A DNA stretch of 49,167 nt from JAHIVN01 sp018816645. Its GTDB lineage: Bacteria > Patescibacteriota > Dojkabacteria > JAHIVN01. Positions 7,599 to 16,363 of this stretch are shown in pieces (position 1 is the stretch's first letter; every line of letters begins with the position of its first letter). The position numbers were made by a program, and so were the translations under genes. The notes beneath the pieces are model-generated. The model made no database searches. It saw only the letters and a program-made list of their open reading frames with translations, and was not told the DNA's origin. The stretch is taken from assembly GCA_043816305.1 (NCBI GenBank), contig JBDRHZ010000040.1:1-49167 (forward strand), written 5' to 3'.

Positions 7599-9027
7599 TT
7601 ATAATCTCCCATAATCTCTCAAATATCCTCACCATTGCCAATGTATCCAGCTCACAGTATTTCAGAAGGTCCTTCCTGATTTTTTCTTTCTGGTCTTTTT
7701 CATCTTTATCTATTTTATAAACCATCTCATACCATTTAGCCATCGCGGTAGCTCCCTCCGCAATGTCCATTCCATCATAACTAAGTCCGGGGACAAGTAC
7801 TGGTAAAACTTTCTTTATCGAATAACTTCCTTTGCATTTTGGATCTGCATAGATACCATCTCTGAATAAATCCATGAGATCGTACATTCTCTCATTCATA
7901 TCTTTACAAAAGTCCTCAAGCTCTGGACAGATCTCAGCCATACGCTTGTTTAAAGTCCCTTCAAATGTTTGATTCCAAACGATTATCGATCCAGTTGCCC
8001 CAAGTACTTTTTTTAGTGAATTTAAAAAATTTGGAATAGGATCTATTTGTTCAATTTCTATAAATTCATAGTGTCTGAGTTTGCTATCTGGAGCATCCTG
8101 GACATGTAGTGACCATTGAAAGGGTATTTGATCGAATGGCTTGTATCCGTCGTACATAGGAATTGCAGGGTTGAATGATTCATAATCTATAAAGTACAGT
8201 GGATACTCTAAACCTTCAAGATCAGCTTTGATTCCCTCTTCATCGATAGAAGCTTTTGCACTTTTAGCAACCTGGACCTGAAGGCTCTGTTTATCAGAAA
8301 GAGAAAAATCTTTTGGCACATCTCTTATATCGAAAACTTCCATTTCTTCCAGTTGTCTTATCTTCTTTTCATTTGCCGTAAGGTTATTGATGTCATAGAT
8401 GGAATAATCCGGCAGATCTTTGTGGCACAAATCAAGACACGGGCAAGTTTTTGGTCTTATACAGGACAAGGTTCTGTTGTAGTCTTCCTCGTTCAGTACA
8501 TCCAGTGCTTCATAGCGAAGCATATGAACCTCATCTTTGAGCTTTTCTACTTGATCTGTGATATCCGTCGCTAAGAAAATAGAGTTAGGATTAATTTCTC
8601 CTTTTCTCACATAATCATCGTTTAGATGAAGAATAAAAATGTTACCTAGTTTGTATTTCTTTTTAAATATTAACGCTTGGAAGGTTGCATCATATTTATG
8701 TTGTTTTGAAACACTTGTGGTACTTTTGATCTCATACATATCCCAAAGGTTTGTTTCTGGATTCTTGATAAGAACATCGGTTCTTGCTTCAAAATCCCTA
8801 TCAATGTGAGTTGGTTGAATCAGCAAATCTTTTGAACTCGCTTGGTATTGGTGAACTAGATATTCTTGGATGTAACGTTCTGCAAATTTCTCAACGTTAT
8901 AACCTTGTTTGAACAAATGCTCGAGATAGGCATCTAGTTCTTTCTTTTCTAGTTTCTCATTCTTTGTTGCCCAAAGATGCCTTGGAGCATCGAGGTAGGC
9001 AAGGAAGTCGGTTTTAGTAAGTTTCAT
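7591..9027 (-). CDS. DUF2779-type protein: Cas4-like nuclease plus DEDD exonuclease
   Basis: A 478-residue two-nuclease protein. The N-terminal part resembles Cas4/RecB nucleases: D84, E99-I-K101, a downstream Q117, and four cysteines (189, 195, 197, 201) placed to bind an iron-sulphur cluster. The C-terminal part looks like a DEDD 3'-5' exonuclease: FIDYES with D281 and E283, VWNQTFEG, and YCELDT near residue 460. The domain is known as DUF2779 in bacterial and archaeal genomes, with no settled function. It follows the type III Res gene by 53 bases on the same strand and overlaps the next gene, so it probably acts with the restriction-modification genes. Confidence 0.75.
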   Translation of the reverse strand: MKLTKTDFLAYLDAPRHLWATKNEKLEKKELDAYLEHLFKQGYNVEKFAERYIQEYLVHQYQASSKDLLIQPTHIDRDFEARTDVLIKNPETNLWDMYEIKSTTSVSKQHKYDATFQALIFKKKYKLGNIFILHLNDDYVRKGEINPNSIFLATDITDQVEKLKDEVHMLRYEALDVLNEEDYNRTLSCIRPKTCPCLDLCHKDLPDYSIYDINNLTANEKKIRQLEEMEVFDIRDVPKDFSLSDKQSLQVQVAKSAKASIDEEGIKADLEGLEYPLYFIDYESFNPAIPMYDGYKPFDQIPFQWSLHVQDAPDSKLRHYEFIEIEQIDPIPNFLNSLKKVLGATGSIIVWNQTFEGTLNKRMAEICPELEDFCKDMNERMYDLMDLFRDGIYADPKCKGSYSIKKVLPVLVPGLSYDGMDIAEGATAMAKWYEMVYKIDKDEKDQKEKIRKDLLKYCELDTLAMVRIFERLWEIIND

Positions 9028-9080
9028 TTAATTCGAATTGTCCAACAAATCGCCAATCAGTCCCTTGTATTAATTATTAA

Positions 9081-11936
9081 TTACCACTTGCCTAGTATCT
9101 CTCCAGTTGTTAGTTTTTTGAACCACCCTTGATATTCGTTTGGATGCAATAAAAAGAATCTGTAATATTGTTTTATAGAATCCCTAAATTTCGAATCAAA
9201 ATTGATTGGATTTTCCTTTTCAAGTCGTTCTGTCAATTTTCCAAAATGCTCTATCCCAGCCTCATTTTTTGCTTTCACCACTCTTTCTTTATCCATTTCC
9301 ACATCACCCTTTATCTCAACAACAAGGATTATCTCCCTTATTCCTTTATCCTGCAACTCACTTAAAGAGTTTACGTCACTTGAAATTTGGGAGATATATT
9401 CTTTTAAATCGATCTTAATGAAAAAGTCTGGATTAAAACTTCTTACAGTTCTATCTTTCCCACCTTTCCAAAAAGTATAATCAAGACTGTAGAACCCTTT
9501 GTCAGGGGATTTTATCCATGAAGTTATCAATTTTGAGTTCTCGATCAACTGGAAAACAAATTGCCTTTCTGGTTGATGGGTTACAATCACCATGTCCTGG
9601 GAAGTTTTAAAAATTGATTGATTAACTGCAAATATGTTCTTTCCTCTAATAAACTGTCTTATGTATTCCTGATTGTAATTATAACTTTTTTCAAAAAGAT
9701 CTGTTTGTTCTTTAGTCAATCCTTCTTTACCTACATCGGCTACTTTTTGTAGTTCGTCAATTGTTGCTAAGTTTTCTCCAGTTAATTCACTTTTGTATTC
9801 CTCGGATACGAAAATTGAAGTAAAATTGTCTAGACCACCTGCACTTGCACTTGATTTGGGCATGTTTTTACTGGAGATGCCAAAAATATTTCCTTCAGTA
9901 TTTTCCCTAATAACCTTTTTACTTCCTTTTGGCAAAAACTGGTTAAAAAATAGACTTATAAGGTTTCTATTTTCTTCTGTTAGTTTGTTTCCTGTAATTT
10001 CTGCTCGATCCATTGCTGAGGTAATGACCTTTTCAATGTCTTCCCATTCGGGTACAGATTTCAGTTCGATTCCATCCCCAAAATCAAAATGTTCTCTTTC
10101 AAACACATGGCTTCTAAATCGCTGATTAATCTCAGAAATTACTTGATCAACAGTAAAAAAATCCTTCGCTAATTTGAAATTCCTTTTCCCCTTCTCATAT
10201 TGCACATTTACATTGAGATTTTCCTCCTGCTTTTCTAGGTCGAGTTGTTTAGGCATTGATGTTTGTATTTCTGTCTCTTCTTTCTCAACTGTTCTATTAT
10301 TAGGAATATATCGTAGATTAAAAAGACTAAAATGATGCGTATATCTCTTCATGCCCGGATCTCCAATCACACTACTCGTAAAGCGCAGCTCAGATTGTGT
10401 GACTTGATTCAAGAGCTCTTCAATGTGTTGTGAAAAACTTTCGTGATTTGTTACAGTAAGGATTGGATACATTTGCTCGATGTCGATCTGTCTTATCTCC
10501 CTTGGAATTCTCAGCCCTCTACCAAGTACTTGGGAAATCAGTAACTTTGAATTAAATGCTTTTTCTTCCATCGGAACTATCTGAAACACATTATCAACAT
10601 CCCAGCCCTCTGTAAGCATTTGAACTGAGAAAATATACTCTACCTCCCCACCGGGTTTGTCAGGATTAATTTCTTCTACATTCTCGAATTGTTCAGCCAC
10701 TTTATCCTTTGTATCACTCACGACACAGATAACTTGCTCACGCGCTGCCACCTCAACTGCCGAACGGGACATATCTTTGTATTCTGCAACATTTTCTTTA
10801 AGAAAATCTGCTAATACCAGAGAAAATTCTTCAGTGTTATTTTGAGCTGACTTTTGTGTGTTGGATATAAAAACTGTAATAGGCTTTACTTGAGGTTTGC
10901 CGTTTCTAGGATATGAGTATTTTTTCTTGTTGTCATAATGTGTCTGAATAATCTGCTCATAACGCTGTTTTTTATTGATTTCTTCTTCGTATTTAATTAT
11001 CGGATCAATATCTTTAATGTGTTTTTCCTCTATTGCACGTTTAATTGAGTAGTTAAACATCACATCGGTAAAAAAGTCGTCTTGGTTGTAGGGAGTACCT
11101 GTAAAACCAATGTGTCGTTTGATCTTGTCATGTTCTGCATCTCTTATAAATTTCATCCAGCGGCGTTCGGTTTCTGTATCTGTTTGTTTGCCGCCTAAGT
11201 TTAGTTCGTCAAAATCAAGAGCTCCTTGTCCAGGATTCCACTGAGAGTACGCGTGGTGAACTTCATCGCTCAGTACGAGAACCTCGTCTGTACCATCAAA
11301 GAAACCGGCAATCGAGTTTTGATCCTTGTTTTGAAAATACTGATAAATACCATTAATGTTCTCTACCATAATGGCATCATCTTCGGGCGGATCGTTTCTT
11401 TTGATCAGTTTAATAGCTTTATGTCTATACTGAGCAGGAAGTTTTTCTTTTAAAGCTAGGCCTCGTTCCCCAAACATATGATTGTGAATTTTGTCCCGTA
11501 GCCCCTTCTTAATGATCGTAGAAGAGGGGGTGAGAATAAGAACACGGTCTACCTTTCCAAGAACTAATGACAAATACGCTACTGCAAAAATTACATATGA
11601 TTTCCCGGTACCGGTAGCCATGTGACACACACCCGAGAGCTTACGAGGTAAAGGAAGGGAGCTTAAAAATCTGTCTTCGCTGCCATGAAAACGCTGGCGG
11701 ATCACTTCTTTATTAGCCAAGTTTTCTTTAGCCAAGTCTTGTACAGAATTATAACTGCCACCCCAAAGATATATCAGCAGATCACGGATAGCATGATATT
11801 GGTACTCACGCGAACCGGCTAATGCTTGGATGTAATCATCCAGTTCTGCCAGATCAAGTTTATCTACACTGTATTTTCTTCGATTTATATCAAGAGTATG
11901 TTCGGATAAATCAATTTTTTTAGTTGCTTTTGCCAT
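9081..11936 (-). CDS. res: Type III restriction enzyme Res subunit (helicase-nuclease)
   Basis: A 951-residue SF2 translocase-nuclease. Walker A is at residues 107-113 (ATGTGKS), the DEVHH box at 224-228, motif III as GFTGTPYN, and motif VI as QVLGRGLRIPR. Near the C-terminus, a PDFF strand followed by VVEIKG is the PD-(D/E)XK nuclease. Res pairs with Mod, hydrolyses ATP to move along DNA and cuts near unmodified recognition sites. Its start lies one base after the stop of the nearer mod gene, and its product is expected to serve both Mod proteins encoded upstream. Typical full length, no visible damage. Confidence 0.92.
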   Translation of the reverse strand: MAKATKKIDLSEHTLDINRRKYSVDKLDLAELDDYIQALAGSREYQYHAIRDLLIYLWGGSYNSVQDLAKENLANKEVIRQRFHGSEDRFLSSLPLPRKLSGVCHMATGTGKSYVIFAVAYLSLVLGKVDRVLILTPSSTIIKKGLRDKIHNHMFGERGLALKEKLPAQYRHKAIKLIKRNDPPEDDAIMVENINGIYQYFQNKDQNSIAGFFDGTDEVLVLSDEVHHAYSQWNPGQGALDFDELNLGGKQTDTETERRWMKFIRDAEHDKIKRHIGFTGTPYNQDDFFTDVMFNYSIKRAIEEKHIKDIDPIIKYEEEINKKQRYEQIIQTHYDNKKKYSYPRNGKPQVKPITVFISNTQKSAQNNTEEFSLVLADFLKENVAEYKDMSRSAVEVAAREQVICVVSDTKDKVAEQFENVEEINPDKPGGEVEYIFSVQMLTEGWDVDNVFQIVPMEEKAFNSKLLISQVLGRGLRIPREIRQIDIEQMYPILTVTNHESFSQHIEELLNQVTQSELRFTSSVIGDPGMKRYTHHFSLFNLRYIPNNRTVEKEETEIQTSMPKQLDLEKQEENLNVNVQYEKGKRNFKLAKDFFTVDQVISEINQRFRSHVFEREHFDFGDGIELKSVPEWEDIEKVITSAMDRAEITGNKLTEENRNLISLFFNQFLPKGSKKVIRENTEGNIFGISSKNMPKSSASAGGLDNFTSIFVSEEYKSELTGENLATIDELQKVADVGKEGLTKEQTDLFEKSYNYNQEYIRQFIRGKNIFAVNQSIFKTSQDMVIVTHQPERQFVFQLIENSKLITSWIKSPDKGFYSLDYTFWKGGKDRTVRSFNPDFFIKIDLKEYISQISSDVNSLSELQDKGIREIILVVEIKGDVEMDKERVVKAKNEAGIEHFGKLTERLEKENPINFDSKFRDSIKQYYRFFLLHPNEYQGWFKKLTTGEILGKW

Positions 11937-11937
11937 A

Positions 11938-12890
11938 TTATTTTTCTAAAATTATTAATTCACTTTCATTACCGTGTTTATCAACTACTATTATTCCAAC
12001 CTTATTGGTTAAATCACTAACCTCAAAACTTCCATCATCCTTAAAATCTTTAGCATACACCGCCTCTTCCATAGTAAAGACATTGCCATCATAGTCTTTA
12101 TCTATTAACACCATGGCTAAAGCATCTAAACCTTCAAACTTGTTACCTTTTGCATTAAGAGCATCAGTAGCAAAATGTTTAATCTTCAAACCTTTATCAA
12201 TAAACTCAATCTCTGCTTCTACCTTTTCATTAAAATAAAATCCGACTGAGCTGATGAGATTATTTATATCTCCTTCGCTGCTTGGCTGTTCTTGGAGTTG
12301 TTGTTTGCGGGCAAATTCTTCCAATATTTTGTATGGAAAGCTTAGAATTTTAAAAAATACTTTTTCTCCCTTGGCATTCTCAAGCTCTGTATTGCCAACT
12401 GTTGTACAGGTTTCTGGGGTAATAATGTAATGTTCACCAGAGAGCTTGCCACCTGCTTGGTCAATAATTCCTTGAAGGTAATTTTTATCAATTTTTACAT
12501 CTTTCAAGTACTCATCATCCCAAACAGGATAGACTTCTACCGGATCGCCTTCTTTCTCGGCATATACATTGGTGAGGTGGTATTTTTCGCTTAACTTTTC
12601 ATCTACTTCACCAATATTAAATAATCCGCACACAAACTGAATATAAATATCTTTGTTCGCACGCAAGTTCATAATCTTGCTAAAGTCATAAGCACCAACT
12701 GATACTACACAAAACGGCTTAGCAGGCTTACCATAATTTCCTTTAGCATCTTCACCCAAAGCTTTAGAATCAGCAATCTCCAACATCCGTTTTTGCATAG
12801 TGTAAATAGCATGTTTACCAAAATCGCACATTATCCACCGCCTTCCAAGTTTTTCAGCCACTGCAGCAGTTGTACCGGAACCGGCAAAAA
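11938..12890. repeat. Mod C-terminal arm, direct repeat unit 1
   Basis: This stretch encodes the C-terminal arm of Mod copy 1 and is highly similar, in the same orientation, to about 14126-15085 in copy 2. A second pair encoding the N-terminal arms lies at about 13640-14080 and 15860-16290. The flanking repeats enclose unrelated recognition segments. Boundaries are read by eye from protein and DNA similarity. Confidence 0.75.
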
Positions 12891-14121
12891 CATCTATAAC
12901 AAGGTCATTTTCACTTGAAGCTAATCTAATTATTCTTTCTAATAGCTCTTCTGAATTTTCAGTCGGATAATTATATTTACTACTGTATCCGGGTATATCG
13001 GTCCAATCCGATTGTAAGTGAATGTGAGTGCTTTCAGGTACTAGGTATTCCAATCTTGGATTATCTTTATCGCAATTTGGACATCCCTCCCATACATCTC
13101 CATTTTCCAATAATGAATAATCACAATTCCTACATTTTAATCTTATTCTTCTCTCTAAGATCATTGAATCTATAGACTCTTGATTATATTTAAAATGCTT
13201 ACCTTTTGGTGGTAATAATTTTTTTCCAAAAACAGTTCTTTCTTCTGGTTTTCTTATTCCTGCAGAGTCGTCCATGTGTCTCCAATAAGCCGCTCGGGGT
13301 TCTTCTCGTCTTCTCTTGTTGAAAATATTTTCATATTTATCTGTTTTAGCATACATATAAATTGAGTCTGTGGAAGTTGGAATAAAGCTACTATTACCAA
13401 AAACATTTTTATAGATTCTATTTACAACAAATTCATTCCTAAAATTACCTTTACCAAAAACTTCGTCAAGGATGACTTTTAAGTAGTGACCAAAATGGTA
13501 ATCTATGCGCATTAATAGGGCTCCATCCTCTCTCAATAATTCTCTAAGAAAGATAAGTCTTTCTCTCACAAGCTCTATAAATTCAGAGTTTTTCAGTTTA
13601 GCAGAATAGCTTACTTCTCCATTACTTCCACTGTACTCATCACCTGTCCCAAACGGAGGATCTATATAGATCAGCTTCACTTTTCCTTTCACCTTATCTT
13701 TGATAAGAGGATTTTGATTAAGGTAACTTGTCTTTAAAAATTGAAGGTTGTCGCCTTGTACTATCAAGTTTTTCCATTCGTCATTGCTTGAATTATCATC
13801 TTCTATTTTACCCATCAATTCCAGTTGAGTCCCTTGGCTTTGTTTACGACCTTCAAAACAACGTTCTATCTCAAGCGGGGCATTACCTCCCATTAAGGCT
13901 GCTTGGTTTATGATAGCAGTTTCAGAACGTTTGCCGGCATATTCAATAGTAGGAATTTTATATTTATCCAGTTTTTGATAATCAAAGTTGGCATCCTCTG
14001 CAAGTTTTTCAAAAAAAGAAGGCATTAATTTTCTACCAATTTCAATAGGAATTTCTGTATTTGTATTTAGTGCCTTTATTACCGTTTCGACTTCTGATTC
14101 CTTAAGTTTGACGGCTGTCAT
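11938..14121 (-). CDS. mod: Type III restriction-modification methyltransferase Mod, copy 1
   Basis: A 727-residue N6-adenine methyltransferase of beta order: DPPF at residues 154-157, then the target-recognition region, then FAGSGTT near 400 for SAM binding. The recognition region carries a zinc ribbon (CRNC and later CPNC, roughly residues 325-350) that the neighbouring copy lacks. The first 150 residues and the last 320 are closely similar to copy 2, while the middle is unrelated apart from short motifs. Mod sets the sequence specificity for both methylation and cleavage. It lies 4 bases after copy 2 and 1 base before res, in one operon. Confidence 0.92.
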   Translation of the reverse strand: MTAVKLKESEVETVIKALNTNTEIPIEIGRKLMPSFFEKLAEDANFDYQKLDKYKIPTIEYAGKRSETAIINQAALMGGNAPLEIERCFEGRKQSQGTQLELMGKIEDDNSSNDEWKNLIVQGDNLQFLKTSYLNQNPLIKDKVKGKVKLIYIDPPFGTGDEYSGSNGEVSYSAKLKNSEFIELVRERLIFLRELLREDGALLMRIDYHFGHYLKVILDEVFGKGNFRNEFVVNRIYKNVFGNSSFIPTSTDSIYMYAKTDKYENIFNKRRREEPRAAYWRHMDDSAGIRKPEERTVFGKKLLPPKGKHFKYNQESIDSMILERRIRLKCRNCDYSLLENGDVWEGCPNCDKDNPRLEYLVPESTHIHLQSDWTDIPGYSSKYNYPTENSEELLERIIRLASSENDLVIDVFAGSGTTAAVAEKLGRRWIMCDFGKHAIYTMQKRMLEIADSKALGEDAKGNYGKPAKPFCVVSVGAYDFSKIMNLRANKDIYIQFVCGLFNIGEVDEKLSEKYHLTNVYAEKEGDPVEVYPVWDDEYLKDVKIDKNYLQGIIDQAGGKLSGEHYIITPETCTTVGNTELENAKGEKVFFKILSFPYKILEEFARKQQLQEQPSSEGDINNLISSVGFYFNEKVEAEIEFIDKGLKIKHFATDALNAKGNKFEGLDALAMVLIDKDYDGNVFTMEEAVYAKDFKDDGSFEVSDLTNKVGIIVVDKHGNESELIILEK

Positions 14122-14125
14122 ATTA

Positions 14126-15085
14126 TTATTTTTCTAAAATTATTAGTTCACTTTCATTTCCGTGTTTATCAACAACAATCACACCCATTGTGTCTGTTAG
14201 ACCCGTAACTTTTATGATTCCATCATCTTTCATGTCTTTAGCATATACCGCTTCTTCCATAGTAAAGACATTGCCATCATAGTCTTTATCTATTAACACC
14301 ATGGCTAGACCATCTAAACCTTCGAATTTATAACCTTTTGCATCCAAAGCATCGGTTTCAAAGTGTGTAATCTTCAAACCTTTGTCTGTAATCTCAAGTT
14401 CTGCTTCTACCTTTTCATTAAAATAAAACCCAACTGAGCTGATGAGATTATTTATATCTCCTTCGCTGCTTGGCTGTTCTTGGAGTTGTTGTTTGCGGGC
14501 AAACTCTTCCAATACTTTGTACGGAAAACTGAGTATCTTAAAGTAGACTTTTTCTCCCTTAGTATTTTCCAACTCGGTACTGCCTACAGTTGTACAGGTT
14601 TCTGGGGTAATAATGTAGTATTCACCAGAGAGTTTTCCACCTGATTGGTCAATAATCCCTTGAAGGTAGTTTTTATCAATTTTTACTTCTTTGAGATACT
14701 CATCGTCCCAGACAGGATAAACTTCTACCGGATCGCCTTCTTTCTCTGCATATACATTGGTCAAATGGTATTTTTCACTTAGTTTTTCGTCTACTTCACC
14801 TATATTAAACAAACCGCATACAAATTGAATATAAATATCTTTGTTCTCCCGCAGATTCATAATCTTGCTAAAGTCATATGCACCAACAGAGACTACACAA
14901 AACGGCTTAGCAGGCTTGCCATAATCACCATCAGCATCTTCACCCAAAGCTTTTGAATCAGCAATTTCCAACATCCGTTTCTGCATGGTGTAGATAGCAT
15001 GTTTACCAAAATCACACATAATCCAACGCCGACTAAGTTTTTCAGCAACAGCTGCGGTTGTACCGGAACCTGCAAAAGCATCCAA
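14126..15085. repeat. Mod C-terminal arm, direct repeat unit 2
   Basis: Partner of the repeat at 11938-12890. Long runs of DNA are identical or differ only at silent positions, pointing to recent duplication or continuing gene conversion. The start-proximal arms (about 13640-14080 and 15860-16290) are similar but more diverged. Confidence 0.75.
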
Positions 15086-16333
15086 AACCACGTCTCCGGG
15101 GTTAGATGATACCCTTATTATCCTTTCCAGAAGGTCTTCAGGTTTTTGAGTTGGATACATTCCTGTTCCGCTTTTCATTGTGCCCAAATCACCCCAAATG
15201 CTTTGCAGAGGTATCCCGGGAACTTCATCTAAAAATTTGACCTGGCAACGACTTGACGCTTTCCCGTTCTTAAGCAAAATTCTTCCATTTCCAAGCATTT
15301 CATCCAACTTTTCTTTGCCATATCTCCACCCATTCTTTGGTGAATATGACCTCCATTCAAAATCTCTACTTGGTGTATGGGACGGAGCTGTAGTATTCTC
15401 TAGTTTAAATCTACGCACTTTATCTCTTTGTTGTTTACCAGTGGAAATTATCTCTCCATTTCTTATTATTTCATCTTTTTCTAACTTATAAGAATATTCA
15501 TCTCTTGCTGATTCTGAATGTTCTGTTCTTAGAATATTAAATGATTTGTTTTCTTTGTCCTTTGCATAAAAAAGTATAGTCTGGTGTATATTCCCCATCC
15601 TATTACTAACATTATTTTTTGGATCAGTAGACTGCCAAATTATTTCATTCACAAAATTGTTTTTCTCAAAAACTTCATCTAGAATGACCTTTACATAATG
15701 ACTCATCTTTTCATCAAGATGCAGGTAAATGCTTCCATCATCGGCGAGTATTTCCTTCATAAATATTAATCTCTCTCTCAGGGCCCCTAAAAACTCAGCA
15801 CGATCGACTTTATCACTATAACTAGACTCACCATCCCCACCTTTAAAATCACCCTTTGTAGCAAATGGAGGGTCTATATAGATCAGTTTCACTTTACCCT
15901 TAACCTTATCTTTGATTAGCGGATTTTGGTTGAGGTAGCAGGTTTTCAGGAACTGCAAATTGTCCCCCTGCACGATTAGGTTTTTCCAATCATCATTGTC
16001 TGAATTATCATTTTCTGCTTGACTCAAAAGTTCCAGTTGAGTGGCTTTGTTTTGTTTGCCACCTTCAAAACATCGCTCAATCTCCAGCGGAGCATTACCA
16101 CCCATCAGTACCGCCTGGTTTAAGATTGATGTTTCAGAACGTTTGTCAGCGTATTCGATGGTAGGAATTTTATATTTATCTAATTTTTGATAATCAATGT
16201 TGGCATCCTCGGCCAGTTTCTCAAAGAAAGAGGGGGAGAGTTTTTTAAGAAGATCCGCCGACACCTCTGTTTGGTTATTTATTGCCTCAATTACTGTTTG
16301 TATTTCTTCTTCTGTTAAATTTGTTTTACTCAT
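14126..16333 (-). CDS. mod: Type III restriction-modification methyltransferase Mod, copy 2
   Basis: A 735-residue paralogue of the adjacent Mod. DPPF lies near residues 155-160 (YIDPPFATKG) and FAGSGTT follows the recognition region. N- and C-terminal arms match copy 1 closely, but the target-recognition segment differs and has no zinc ribbon, so it should methylate a different sequence. It is the first of the mod-mod-res set, 30 bases after the large helicase gene. Two Mods sharing one Res would give two specificities, and the paired homologous arms could also recombine to make new ones. Both reading frames are intact. Confidence 0.92.
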   Translation of the reverse strand: MSKTNLTEEEIQTVIEAINNQTEVSADLLKKLSPSFFEKLAEDANIDYQKLDKYKIPTIEYADKRSETSILNQAVLMGGNAPLEIERCFEGGKQNKATQLELLSQAENDNSDNDDWKNLIVQGDNLQFLKTCYLNQNPLIKDKVKGKVKLIYIDPPFATKGDFKGGDGESSYSDKVDRAEFLGALRERLIFMKEILADDGSIYLHLDEKMSHYVKVILDEVFEKNNFVNEIIWQSTDPKNNVSNRMGNIHQTILFYAKDKENKSFNILRTEHSESARDEYSYKLEKDEIIRNGEIISTGKQQRDKVRRFKLENTTAPSHTPSRDFEWRSYSPKNGWRYGKEKLDEMLGNGRILLKNGKASSRCQVKFLDEVPGIPLQSIWGDLGTMKSGTGMYPTQKPEDLLERIIRVSSNPGDVVLDAFAGSGTTAAVAEKLSRRWIMCDFGKHAIYTMQKRMLEIADSKALGEDADGDYGKPAKPFCVVSVGAYDFSKIMNLRENKDIYIQFVCGLFNIGEVDEKLSEKYHLTNVYAEKEGDPVEVYPVWDDEYLKEVKIDKNYLQGIIDQSGGKLSGEYYIITPETCTTVGSTELENTKGEKVYFKILSFPYKVLEEFARKQQLQEQPSSEGDINNLISSVGFYFNEKVEAELEITDKGLKITHFETDALDAKGYKFEGLDGLAMVLIDKDYDGNVFTMEEAVYAKDMKDDGIIKVTGLTDTMGVIVVDKHGNESELIILEK

Positions 16334-16363
16334 AGTATTACTATTGTAACAATTATTCTTATT

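Noticed and set aside
7591..9027. Cas4-like protein as a sign of a CRISPR system
   Set aside because: No array, Cas1 or effector gene is in the window, and the fusion to a DEDD exonuclease matches stand-alone DUF2779 proteins.
9793..10125. Long plus-strand open frames opposite res (and others opposite the helicase)
   Set aside because: They lie antisense inside well-supported genes and encode serine/leucine-rich sequences typical of shadow frames.
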